NCBI GenBank assembly: GCA_964030785.1 | Contig: OZ034970.1 | Location: 35,095,943 to 35,159,942 of the forward strand | From: Siderastrea siderea | Taxonomy: Eukaryota > Cnidaria > Anthozoa > Scleractinia > Rhizangiidae | Length of the DNA: 64,000 nt | Direction of reading: 5' to 3' | Shown: positions 38,186-49,309 of the stretch, in pieces | Layout: every line of letters begins with the position of its first letter | Numbering within the stretch: position 1 is the first letter of the stretch | Program-made: the position numbers and the translations under genes | Notes under the pieces: generated by a model | What the model was told of the DNA's origin: nothing | Databases searched by the model: none | The model's input: the letters and a program-made list of their open reading frames with translations, nothing else

Positions 38186-38399
38186 ATGTCATTTCGCTCA
38201 AGTTCTTCGTCCATTTCTTCGGATAACGGCTCCGAATTGAGTTCTAACGCGAACAGCAGTGATATAGAAGACAGTGGGCCTAATTTCATCGCGTAATATG
38301 AAGATTTAGAGCCAGTCGCAACCCTGGAAGAAGCCACGGCGTCCGAAGAAAACATGGCTCTTGAAGACGAACAGGAACTGAATTTGCCGGCGAAGTAGA
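38186..38399 (+). pseudogene. Broken acidic first exon of a transposon accessory gene
   Basis: Starts MSFRSSSSSISSDNGSELSS and runs as a Ser/Asp/Glu-rich segment, interrupted by TAA at 38294-38296, after which the same frame continues YEDLEPVATLEEATASEENM and acidic residues to a TAG at 38397-38399. From memory, Ser-rich tails followed by a Y-x-x-LEP motif precede the Cys/P2X7-C-like domain in transposon-borne cnidarian proteins, so this may be what remains of a gene like the one at 11065-12436. The Cys domain itself is not found. Confidence 0.4.
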
Positions 38400-40079
38400 C
38401 GTCAGTACTTAGTAGGCATAACTGCATTTAGTTTCCTTCACTTTTCTTCCACCGTTATGTCTTTTTTCTGCGTTAAAATTTCCTCGCAGTATCTCAATTC
38501 CCTAACTTCGAATTTCGTAATAAGCTTATTGGCCGAAAATCAGAGCTCATGTAAAATTGTTATGACTTTACAGTTTTACCCAGCATATAGAGCTCTGTAA
38601 TTTCTCTGTATTGCTCACTGTTATCGGTCAGATTTTGCAGAAAAGTTATGCAAGAAATTGTTGACTATTTCTTCAATGAGTAAAATCATTGCAATTAACT
38701 TCAGCTTACAGCTGATCACAATTTAATAATTTTGTTGCAAGGCTGTATAATATTTGTGTGTGTTCAATTGTGTATTTTTTTTGGTTATGCCTTGTAAATA
38801 TCCAACTATTTATACAATAAGTGGGGAATACTGTGGGTCAGTTCCATGCTACAGCATGTTAAAATAAAATGTTTTGTCAACCTGTTTCCAAGATATCAGC
38901 ATTCTTGTGTATTTACTACCAGACCAAACCACAAAGAAAAAACCCAAATGAAAAAACTGGTCACATGTACATGTACACATCCAGATGCAAATTAACACGA
39001 GTGAGTCTGTAAGAGCTGTTGTAATCAATCAGTGTTAGTGTAGTCTTGAGTTCTCCCAAACTCACATGAGAGTTTGCATCAGGATGCTGAACCTTTAAGT
39101 GCATAATTATACATAAATCCATATCAGGGATGGGTATGCTGTCAGAATTTTTAATATGATTTTTACTTTAAACCAGATTTGCCGGTTGTATATTTGACTG
39201 TTTTACTTGCTATTTGTTGTTACACCTGATAGATTCCTGTGCTTTGAGGAAAAGAGTTATGGTTTCTTAAACAGTTTTTTTTTCAGTATTTTCCAGTTCA
39301 CTCTAGTATCACCAGGATAGCTTCACACACCAGCAAGTTCACACACAGTTGATTGGTTTAATACAAGAGGTCACAACAGACTTAAGGATAATTAAAATTC
39401 ACAACCAAATACTGTACATGACTTGTGCTTGAAAAGGATTCAATAGCAAGACTGCACTAGTAAAAAAGTGGCAACTTACCTGGCTGGCGTACATGGCTAA
39501 GTGGGTGTCTCACAGTTTTAATAATTTACAGACATTTGCTTACAATAAATCATTAGGGACCCATCATTAACATAAAAAAGCTCAGTAGTCCCTTCTGACT
39601 TGTACAACATTCCAACTTCACATGTTGAAATTTTGCTCTCCCAACCTAATACTTTGGTGTTTGCTTCTCCCACTTTCTCAACGGAATGCCTGAGGTGAGG
39701 GTCTCAGTAGTGTCCACTAAGCCTGGCACTGAAGTGTTGTTTAGTGTTTTCAGTACTAATGGTAGGGCTTGCGGAGACAATCTCTGAAAGCCCACAAGCT
39801 AAGCTGCTGCTGTCCCATTTGATTAGTTTTCACTGTGTACAAACTAGTCAGGGACCTCAGCTCCTCCATTTTAAAAGTATTGCATAACAACTGTTAGACA
39901 AACAAGACACCTTGATTAAATTGATGGCCCTGGTAGCATTGGTCACACTGTAAATGGGCATTTCATGTGACCTTATCAGCAGAAAATGATGTGAGAAACC
40001 CATCAACCTGTAACTTTAGGTGTTTTAATTAGTAATGTTTTGATGAGGGGCAGTTCCCTTTGTTTTGCTGGCTTTAATA

Positions 40080-40605
40080 CAGTCGAAGCTCTCGTAAGTG
40101 ACTGCCTTGGGAATTCAGAAAAGTGGTCACAACTGGAGCTGAAAGCTTATGAGGATGGGCTTTTGAAAGTGACCACATGATAAGACAAACATTATAAAGG
40201 GTGGTTGCTTACCAGAGCTTTAAGCACAAAGCTTGGGTTTTGTTAATGGTTATTAACAGTATTGTAGTAATAATATTAAATTATTTATTATTGCCTATCA
40301 CAGAAGAGGCTTGCGAAAGTACAGGCCAACGAGCCATTAGCGCTTTTGTTGTGTGTTACTCTAGATTTGACATAGAGGTGAATTATTTTATTGAAGCGTT
40401 GACTGAGTGGTCGCTTATGTGAACTTAAGAACAATGGAAAAGACCAGTCGGTATTTCACAGAAGTCGTTGCAGTAACTTACAGGAGTGGTTGCTTAAGAT
40501 AGCTTTTGATTACAGACTTTGAGACAAATCAAACAGGGTTTAACAATCATGGTTGTAACTAGAGCCGGTTGCTTACCAGAGTGGTCGCAAGGAGAGCTTT
40601 GACTG
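40080..40605. mobile_element. 526-bp MITE nested in the TTAA element
   Basis: Left end CAGTCGAAGCTCTCGTAAGT, right end reverse complement CAGTCAAAGCTCTCCTTGCG, with repeated GTGGTTGCTTACCAGAG-type motifs within. A TA precedes the left end; the right flank CATA is not a clean TA, so the target duplication is uncertain. Confidence 0.6.
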
Positions 40606-41837
40606 CATAAAAAAATAGCCCAATGGTAAAAAAATTCATTTTTCTGTTTCAAGGACTATACATATCATCCTATATATATTTACCTTGTTCTAAATGTAGT
40701 ATGTACAGCATTGTTGTATTTGAATAAGTGCAATAAGAGTGCCAAGGCTTAAAAACCTTGAAATATTCATTTTAGCATGTCCAGTGACACAACAAGCACA
40801 AATTATTATCAACAAATAGCCCAGGATAAGTTCTGTTTTTATTATGGTACTCTAATAAATTGCATGGCATTTACATTTGTTGAAAGATTACCTTCTCAGC
40901 TAGATCAAAATGACACTTTAGAACTTATCAAGGTACCCTCTCTCTCTATCTCCATCTTCCCTATAGCTTACTCTTAACCTGACATGAAATTTCTGATTCA
41001 CTTTGTCAGCTTGAAATAAAACTTTAGAAACTAAAGAACCGAAGACGTGATCTCTGATCACGATCACAGTAATATAGAGCGATGACTTCAACACATTCCG
41101 AGGAAGGAGTGAAAAAAGGACATCGAAGTGTAAACAAATAGTTGGCCGGAATTGTTTTTGAAACGGTTCAATCAATTTTTAAATTATCCTCGAAGACTGG
41201 TCCTCAAATAAATGTAGCCCATACTCGGCGTCTGAAATTCTCGTGAAGTTGAGAGACAAATCAGTTCATGCAGACATATCTAATCGGAATGATGAGTTCT
41301 TACCAGCAAACGATTTGTGCATCGAAATTCCGGTTTTTGAGACTGTTTCCTTCCCCATTGGGAAAACAGCTAAGCAGCTGATTTCTTCTCGTGTGTGTAT
41401 AGAGAGCTTTATCCTGAAATCGTGCTCTACAACCACTTCAACAGAAAGATAAAAGCTTTGTTTATGCGAGATCGGCCTTCAGCCAAGTCAAGCGGCCATG
41501 TTTGATAGAAATGGGATGATAACATGACTTCACGGTGCTCTCGAACCAACTCGACCCAACTCTTCACGGACATTTTTGAATCAAGTAATGGCGGCAAAGG
41601 GAACCCGAAGATTACGGCTAAAATAATCGTAGTTCCCTTCGGAATTTGAGCGTAAATTTTGGAATGGTGATTACTTAACAGACATACTTTCGAAAACTTA
41701 AGAGAAAAGAGAAGGTGAATTTTAGATCATAGTAGCACTTTAAAGCAAGGATTAAAACTCTCTTCTAAAAGAGCCACTTCTAATGTCAATTGAACTCCAC
41801 GGTTATGGTATAAATGGCTTTTATTTCAACTTCGTGT

Positions 41838-41950
41838 GGAGGTACAGGTCACTCACATGATTATTTGAACGTTTTAATTTGGCGAATAGAAGTGAGTGAG
41901 TTGTCACGGAGTGGGTTTATATTGACAGCGTTTTCAAGCGAACTGACTGA
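41838..41950 (-). promoter_or_regulatory. Orphan copy of the family promoter/leader, without an exon
   Basis: Repeats the leader found upstream of exon 1 of modules 2 and 3 (from GTGTGGAGGTACAGGTCACT through the TATA box at 41916-41921 to the CAAGCGAACTGACTG block) but stops just before the ATG region. It lies within an approximately 310-bp local repeat (41744-42120). Confidence 0.65.
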
Positions 41951-42152
41951 AAACGCCATTCAAAATGCCACTGTGAACTGTGAACATTGATATAAATAAG
42001 AAACTTCCTTATTACGTGAGTTATCTTCAAAGCGAGGATTAAAACTCTCTTGTAAAAGAATCACTTCTAATGTCAATTGAACTCCACGGTTATGGTATAA
42101 ATGGCTTTTATTTCAACTTTGTTAAGATGTTCAACTACTATAGTTTTACTAT

Positions 42153-42327
42153 AAACTAATTGCGATTTTGAGACGGCAATTCTGCATTATATTGACGGCT
42201 AGTTGGAAGAAAATATATTCCTTGTTGAGCGGAGTCGCGAAGCGACGGAGCCTAATACGGAGAATACATTTTTCTCCAACGCCGTCAATATAATGCAGAA
42301 TTGCCGTCTCAAAATCGCAATTAGTTT
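42153..42327. repeat. 175-bp near-perfect palindrome, copy 3
   Basis: Same fold-back sequence as at 22767-22941 and 31681-31855, centred on 42240. Confidence 0.85.
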
Positions 42328-42662
42328 TGTATCACGATTCAATCGTTTTTCAGGCAAAACAAACGCAAAACTGAGAATTTCCTTCACGATTTGAAAAGTT
42401 AATTCTTTCAACTTTTCAAGTCTTGAACACGAATGTTTGTACGCGCTATCAGATCTTTGTTTTGCAGAACTAAAATTATCAAAATATGGTCTTTTCTCAG
42501 CTTAAATCGGTGCTTCACATAAATAAATTCAAAGCAGCATCTTTATTTAGTTTTGTTAGGCTCCAGAATACGACAAAACAGGTAAAACAACGCAAACTCG
42601 ACTACCTACTAAACTTTTTCAAAAACTTGATTGCGTGATTAGCGCGTGCACAACAACACCTC

Positions 42663-43578
42663 CAGGGGCGTTCCCAGACACTTTTTTTGGCAGTACGCAC
42701 CAATTCAGGTGTATTACTTAGCTAAAAGGGGATGAATATGGTCAGAAATACATTTTTTTTATTTCAATTGTATTCTAGTGCACATATATCAAGCTAGGCT
42801 GATTAGGCTTTCCAGCAATGTTTGGATTTCCTGTTTAACAGTCAGCTTATGGTGCTTCTGATGGAACCATAAAATACTGATTGTGGATGTGAGAATGGAC
42901 GACTTTGTCCGGTTGCGAACACGTGATTTTCTCAGATGGTCTACAATCGAGTCCCTTCCGTAACTTAATAGTGTTGATGTTCTCTTATATTTTCTGGTAT
43001 TAAACTCGAGACAATTTTTTCTACGCATACGAAGTATTACAGTTCAAAAGTTATTCTATACTGTTCTTCTTAACGCCAAATTTCCGAAATACACTTTCGG
43101 TCTCAACCGAAGTGTCTCTATAAGCGTGCATATAAGCACCAAAGAAGAGAGCTGCTCAGTTCTCGTGGTTGAGAGCATGTAGCCCGTGACTAGGTCTTGA
43201 CACTGCGCAAAGGTACACCGAATGACTGCTCTGGCGTCGAAGTTTGACACAGGCAACGTGAGAAGAATATTGAGAACTGTTGTTAATTTGGGCGAACAAT
43301 TAGTCATAGTCTTACAAGTGACTGGAACATATTCCAACATATTCCAAAAACAATGAAGTGTTTTCTTCTACTGGAAGAGATACATCAACATCCCCAGGTC
43401 CACTCTTCCGCGACAGTGTTGAAGAAAGTATCGATATTGAATTGAAATGGCACAACTTTACCTTATCACCTCACTGTACGAATTTTTAATTTCTGCATTT
43501 ATAAACTCTCAGCTAAAGAAAACCACACTAACGGTGGTACGCACTTGCGTATTTCGCGTAAAGGCAGGAACGCCCCTG
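42663..43578. mobile_element. 916-bp hAT-like element with 5-bp target duplication
   Basis: Termini CAGGGGCGTTCC and reverse complement, flanked by ACCTC at 42658-42662 and 43579-43583. Units 1 and 2 have the empty site (CAACAAACCTCGAC). CAGGG termini and 5-bp duplications fit a subset of hAT elements. The minus strand holds a decayed transposase tail. Confidence 0.75.
43056..43340 (-). pseudogene. Decayed hAT transposase C-terminal (dimerisation) fragment
   Basis: The frame contains ILLTLPVSN followed by frame-disturbed sequence and MLSTTRTEQLSSLVLICTLI, which match the hAT dimerisation pattern (L-x-LPVS, then R-L-x-x-LALL). The expected S-x-x-ER-x-FS stretch directly after LPVS is scrambled, so this is not functional. 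Ends lie within the 916-bp element. Confidence 0.55.
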
Positions 43579-43966
43579 ACCTCGACAAGAACAAACTGTT
43601 AAAAACAAATGAAAACACGTTTTAATTCTCCTCTTATTTTGCCTTTTCGATAACATGGACTCTAAATTTGAATATCACTTTCCTTTATCTTTCAAACGGC
43701 AAATTAATTTACATTTCTAGCCGCTTTTTGACGAGAAACTTTGAATTTCTCTTTTGAATGGAAGGAGCCCAACATAAACGGCGCGAAATTTTCAACCAAT
43801 CACTGGCTCGCTTTTGAGACCTCAATTCGTAGTTATATATGACGTCTCAAAAAAAAAAATCGGAAGAAGCTGAGAATCGTGATACTGACTTTAATCATGA
43901 CTCTTTAGATGATGGTACGATCAAGCACCAAGAAGAACTTATAAAGGAGAAACACATCAGCCAGTA

Positions 43967-45423
43967 CAGGGTGTCCCAAAAGTTCGTTCCGGTCTTATTT
44001 CATGCGCCATAACTCTGGATCGAAACTATAATTTTTAAATGAAATTTCTAACAGATGTTTAATACTCTATCGAGTACATGCATTCAGAAGTTCATTATCC
44101 GGCATACCCCCCTTTGTTTTTTATCACATTCTGTAGCCGTTGCGGCATGGAGTGAGATAAGTCCTGTAGCGTGGAGAGCGGGATATTCTTCCAGCCTTGT
44201 TTAAGAGCCGTCTTTTCAGATGCTTCATGGTCTTAGGAATTGGATCTTTGTTGACAAATGCATCCATTATGCTCCAAAGATTCTCCACAGGGTTGATATC
44301 TGGCGAATTTGGAGGCCACTTGTTTCCTCTATAAAATTTGGCAGGTTTCTTTTGCACTGTGCTTGGGTGGCCTTGGCTGCGAGTGCTGGTCCCCCGTTTT
44401 GGACGAACATCATGTGCCGATTGGAACTGAACAGTTTTCGTTTGTCTATTGCTTCATTCACATTTCTACGGCGAAGGAGAGGCTTCACTTCTTTCTCTAA
44501 TATGTTGTTGATGTAGTAGTCTGCAGTCAAAGTCTGTCCTTAAGGTGTAAACTGAAGCCCAGTGAGACCGCGGCCTGTCATTCCACCCCAGATGATCCAT
44601 TTTGAGCTGTTTTCACCATGTATGCAGGAGGCACTTAGCTCTCCTGAGACCCAAAGCAACACCATTTTTGGGATTAGGCAGCTGAAACAAATATTTTGGA
44701 CATTCGTCCGAAAAAAAAAATCATCCCATTCTTCTGTAGTAAGGTTTTTGTACTGTTTAGCAAATTTCACGTGAGCTGCACGTTGCTTGGCGGTGAGCAG
44801 AGGTTTCTTTTGCCGTCTCAGCGGCCTCCAAGTTCGCTTTTCGTGAACCTCCAGACGGTGTTTTTCCCCCAACAAGGCCATTGCTTGCCAACTGTTGTGA
44901 GAGCTGCCTTGTCGAATTTCCTCTTTTGTACTTAGCTTTCCTCAGAACTTTTTAGCTGCTTTGATCAGGACTTTCGATCTTCCTGTTCTTTTCTTGTCTT
45001 CGAAATCTTCATTTCTCGACGACTATTTTACCGCCCAGCGTTCGGATTTTTCCAGTTGTTCAGCAATTTCTTTTGCTAATAAGCCGGTAGATCTAAGTAT
45101 AAATGCTTGGGCTCTCAAGTAGCTGAGCTTTTTGCACTAAGAGAGTTCATCTTTCACGATAAACCACAAAAAAAGAGGAAGGGGTGTTAGCAATTCGTGC
45201 TACAAAATACGAAAAATATTTGGCGGGAAATATACACGCGCTCCAGCACCTTTGGCAGGAAAATGCACAAATTGAATATTCGAGTCAAAAGATGGCAAAA
45301 CAGATAAATAATATTTAACTAGATTGAAATACGCAACTTTTGTTTAAAAGATTTGTTTATTGAGTCTAATCGTACTGAATTACAGACCTATAAAGTAGAG
45401 GAACGAACTTTAAGGACACCCTG
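43967..45423. mobile_element. Mariner-like element, 1457 bp, TA target
   Basis: Termini CAGGGTGTCCCAAAAGTTCG and reverse complement of CGAACTTTAAGGACACCCTG, with TA at 43965-43966 and 45424-45425. Interior minus-strand frames encode a broken transposase. It sits inside unit 3 next to the site that is empty for the Harbinger-like element. Confidence 0.9.
44124..44881 (-). pseudogene. Mariner transposase, inactivated
   Basis: Three overlapping minus-strand frames: 44540-44881 (N-terminal part with LTTEEWDDFFFRTNVQNI and WIIWGGMTGRGLTGLQF), 44267-44530 (FVQNGGPALAAKATQAQ) and 44124-44357 (NKWPPNSPDINPVENLWSIM). The third catalytic Asp is present in NSPDINPVENLW. The second, expected in the Q-D-G-x-PAH motif, is Asn (QNGGPAL), and the first catalytic motif is altered at FRTNV. 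A stop separates the first two frames and a frameshift the last two. The N-terminal DNA-binding region is incomplete. Confidence 0.85.
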
Positions 45424-45546
45424 TACTCTTCGGCGCTCGCAAAAACTAGATTTTTTAGCATTTTTTTGAAGATGAAACCCATTTTCTCTTTCATTGTCAC
45501 AATTGTTCATTATTTAGAGAACGAGTGAAATACACAGCTTGTGATT

Positions 45547-45640
45547 AATAATAATAATAATAATAATAATAATGATGATGATGATGATGATTTATATAGC
45601 GCTGTTTCTACAGGGTATCCAACTGCGCCTTATCTGAAGC
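45547..45640. repeat. (AAT)n(GAT)n tract with short dispersed repeat
   Basis: AAT and GAT triplets followed by TTTATATAGCGCTGTTTCTA. Unit 2 lacks it at the corresponding place (near 34128), so it is an insertion or expansion in unit 3. Confidence 0.7.
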
Positions 45641-48600
45641 GCTGTTATTGTTATTGCTGTTATTATTGAAAAGCACTTGTGATCTTCTTGGGATAAAAAA
45701 TAAGATTGCACTAATTCAAGCTCTTCGACAAAACTAGCCACAAATATTCTGCTCACCCACGTTATGTAAAATGAATTTTAATTCATGAATTTTTAATTTA
45801 AAAAATGCAATGTTTAACCCTTGCAACCTAAATTAATCTTGGAGATTTAGCATATGAAAATCTGAAAAATTTACAAAATATTCAATTTAAAACATTTGAT
45901 ACCAACTTTTCGAACAATGAACGTACTTCGTGGGATGCATTCCAAAAAATTATTGGCATCTCTTGACAGGTGTCAGATGAAATCCAAGATGGCAACTGAT
46001 GTTGCTTTGGCGTGGGAAGTCTGGGAACTAAGATTTGCGAATCCGCTGAGTAGAATTTGGTTGATTGTTTTCATGGCCGATATATCGGCCATCCCGTTAC
46101 AAAGGGTAAAGTTCCAAATTATACCAGGTGCTGTCATTTAAATAACTTGAAAAGGGGAGCACCTACATGTAGAAAACGCAGTCTCTTTTTGGATGCACAC
46201 ATGCAATTCTCTGTCAGTAAACCACATACATGACCAAATTTTGGCAATGTGTTTGTAGTCTTGTTATTTATTGTTAAATGGTCCCTTCAGAGCATGAATT
46301 TGTTGCTCATCAATTCATCAATTGTAGTTCAATAATTCATAGTTAAAAAGACTCCTACAGAGGTTCAATGCTCAAAAGAGCTTCATGCCTTTATTATGAT
46401 CTAACCTTGACATATCAAATAAACATTTTCGAAGTAAATAGATTGATGAATTGAAAAATTGGACTGATGAGAACTGCCTTCTAGGTTTTATTTGAATACT
46501 TTCTGTACTAGCGAAAGTACAAGTCAGCATTGTTTTCGTTTATCCCTGGGGTGTGTCCCTCGGAATTTTTGACAGGGATTTTCGGTAACCCTTATCCCTG
46601 TTTCAGACCATCTACACCTAACTCTTGTTTTTTCCGTCCAAAACGTGTAAAAAGTAAAATTTAATTGAGCCAGTAGTTAAACACCTTCTATCACAGAAGC
46701 AAGAAGTCAAAATCTATAAATTCAGTCCAGGTAGCTCTAAAATTTTGCCTTTTTACGCATCTGTGTGAATACGGCAAATGTTAGCGTTCTGATCATCTAC
46801 ACGTGGCTCCCAAGGGGTTCTGTGTAACTGTCTAAGGAGTGAGATTGACTCAGTTTAGCACTGAAAAAAAGTTCCTCTATTGTAAATGCGAAGAGCGGCT
46901 GGAACGATTTCCTTTGTCTAAAAACACAAACAGTTAATCTCCACTTTGTTGATCTACAGAAAAGTGGGCTACAGAAACTCTTGAACATCTTTGTATTTCA
47001 TTATCACGGAGCCTATGCAGAGGCTTTCGAATGCTGGACACGAAAGCATGTTTTGAGAACTGAAGCATACGCAAAGGTGAATCACACATTCTAATAGCTC
47101 GATTTGTCAACAGAAAAAAAATAACAGAAAACTGTAAACTGTTTTACGTTGAACTGCAAATTACGTTTTAATGTGATTCGACTAGGAATGTTAATGACCA
47201 CAAGCTTTTGTACTCTTTGTTTGCATCAGTAAAGAGAAGGGACGGGTGGAGCTATTGTCAAGGTGTGTTTCAACCAGAAGGAATTGCCTGTGGTCATTTT
47301 CCTCTACTTCAAAAAGATGGTTAAGATCAGGTAGATCTGATGATTAATAAATAAAAAAAATTCTACAGTCCCCTTCCTCGATCTAAATAAGTGGTGAAAA
47401 AATATACCTTTATTTTTTGCGATGCCTTATGTAAATAATGTTACCGTAAACGCCCATCGTTGTCATAATTATGAAATGAACGTAGACGTGCGGGGACCAA
47501 AATATTTGCGAAATGTTTGGCTTCACTTCAGCCAAGTGAAACCATTTATACTGAATGTGATCATTTTGTGTTGAGTTTCACCAGTGCAGACGATAACCTC
47601 TCAGTTCCACAACTAACTGTTGTGTACAAAATACTTTGTTTAAAATAAACTACAACTTTATATTTGTCACACACTAAAGTAATTGGTTGAGGTATTGAAG
47701 AGTCAGCTAATAAAGAATGGAGTGAGGATGGGTGCTCCATAAATACTGAACTAACATCACATTTTGTATTTGTTACCGCGCAGCAAATACGGACAAAACT
47801 ATAAATATTTGCTAATTATATCCTGAGGACAGATCTACATTCCAAAGAATCAATTTGTCAAACTTAGAAAACAACAAAAGTTGCGTAGATAGGAAATATG
47901 CAAATTGCCTTTCGAAAATGCATCTACATATGCTCTCAGTCCCTTGCTGGCAGGACTAATCTGATACGACTGGTTTTTTTAGAGCTTCTGTTTTGTTAAA
48001 ACGAAACAAATAGTCATTTTGTCGCTTTTTTGATTTAAAATGAGACAATCCTATCTTCATGGGAGTATTCGCACCGCTTGCATGCACCTGATGCTTTCTT
48101 CTGACGTGTAAAGGGATATCAGTTTTCTTCACATCCATCACCACGAATAGCGATTGTTGTTATCATGACCTTTATTCTGTGAACCACATCTCCTGACCTC
48201 TTCTGTGCTGTTTTTTCCAAAATTACGAGGAGGAGCACTTTACTCCTGTTTTGAAGTCTCCTTGGGTTAGAGAAATGTGGAATTAAAGTGATTTTGTCAT
48301 ACTATAATAGACTCTTCCTTTGAGCGTAACCAGTAATAACAATACAATTTTTGCTTTTTAGTTAATACGAAAGACCACGAAAGGGTCTACGGAACCTCTT
48401 TTTTTTTTTTTTCAATCACAAAAGAAAAAGATTCTTCAGATTCAAGATTTCCTTGTTACAAAATGCTCCGAACAAGAGACGTATGCTTTGGTCTCTATCT
48501 TTAAGACTGCCATGAAAAAAAGTGACTGTTTCAGTGAGTGTCCTTCGCAAAGATATTTTAATTAATACCTCGATACTGACAGCATGACCTGAAAAAAGAA

Positions 48601-49309
48601 AAACAAAGGGGTATGACAAATGTATGATGGATCCGAATCACGTTTATTTCCATTCCTTGCAAGGTCGACTGTTTTCTATTATGAAAATGCTTACTTTGTG
48701 TAGTTTGCTAAAAATATCAATATATACTCCCTCCTGTCGCTAATCGCCAGCGAAGAATTGGCTAGAGAAAAAGGAATAAAAGCAAATGTGAAAATTTGAA
48801 GCTGATCACGTTTTAATTTTATTAAGCTATCGTGACAACTTTTTGTCATGTTTGCCTTAACATTAGGAGCATGCAAGTTCTAAAATTGCTTTAATTTTTA
48901 GCTAACGAATTTGAACAAATTAACCTGCCTTAGCTTGTACAAAAACCCCTCTAAAAGGCCCTGAAACAATCTGATAAAACACAGAAAATGACATTTCAAG
49001 TATTTTTCTTCAATTTTTCTGTGGGGTGTCCCTGATCAGTGGATGTTTTATGTATTTATAACATAGAGGGCAAAATTACTGAATGCTGCATGATTGGTTA
49101 AGACAGAGGGCATTTTTTCCAAATTTTCTTTCTAACGAGGGCAAAATTGCTTACTTCTGATTGGCCAAGCGCAAAAATTACTCTCATTTGATTAGCTGAG
49201 CAAGACAGCGCGCCATTTGCATTTTGTAAGCGTCTTGAAACCAAAAGCGGATTTTGAGTCGTTCAACACAAAGGTATCGCTTCAGAGTTTGACTGTAAAT
49301 GGTTTGCAT
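45641..49309. other. Flank of unit 3, non-coding
   Basis: Matches the left-gene flank in parts (about 45660-48170 against 7950-10520; 48410-49040 against 18180-19290). Around 49050-49310 lies sequence continuous with the 3' end of the Penelope-like element. No gene recognised. Confidence 0.55.

Larger units (their letters stand above)
37887..41739. mobile_element. 3.85-kb TTAA-target DNA transposon, non-autonomous
   Basis: Ends AGTGCTACT...AGTAGCACT with imperfect inverted repeats of about 35 bp, and further inverted similarity inside (TGACGTCATGTTATCATC near 38113 against the complement of GATGATAACATGACTTCA near 41516). TTAA flanks it at 37883-37886 and 41740-41743. Units 1 and 2 show the empty site with one TTAA (22642-22645, 31556-31559). 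It holds a broken first exon on the plus strand (38186-38399), a nested MITE (40080-40605) and otherwise no recognisable gene; 38400-40079 and 40606-41500 show nothing I can support. Confidence 0.85.
35814..49050. repeat. Tandem module unit 3, expanded by several insertions
   Basis: Holds the first exon at 37234-37669, a partial promoter duplication, the third palindrome, and insertions of a TTAA element, a hAT-like element, a mariner and a short GAT/AAT-rich repeat. It lacks the Harbinger-like element. Its flank is the longest, matching the left-gene flank to about 48170 and about 18180-19290 beyond that. Confidence 0.65.
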
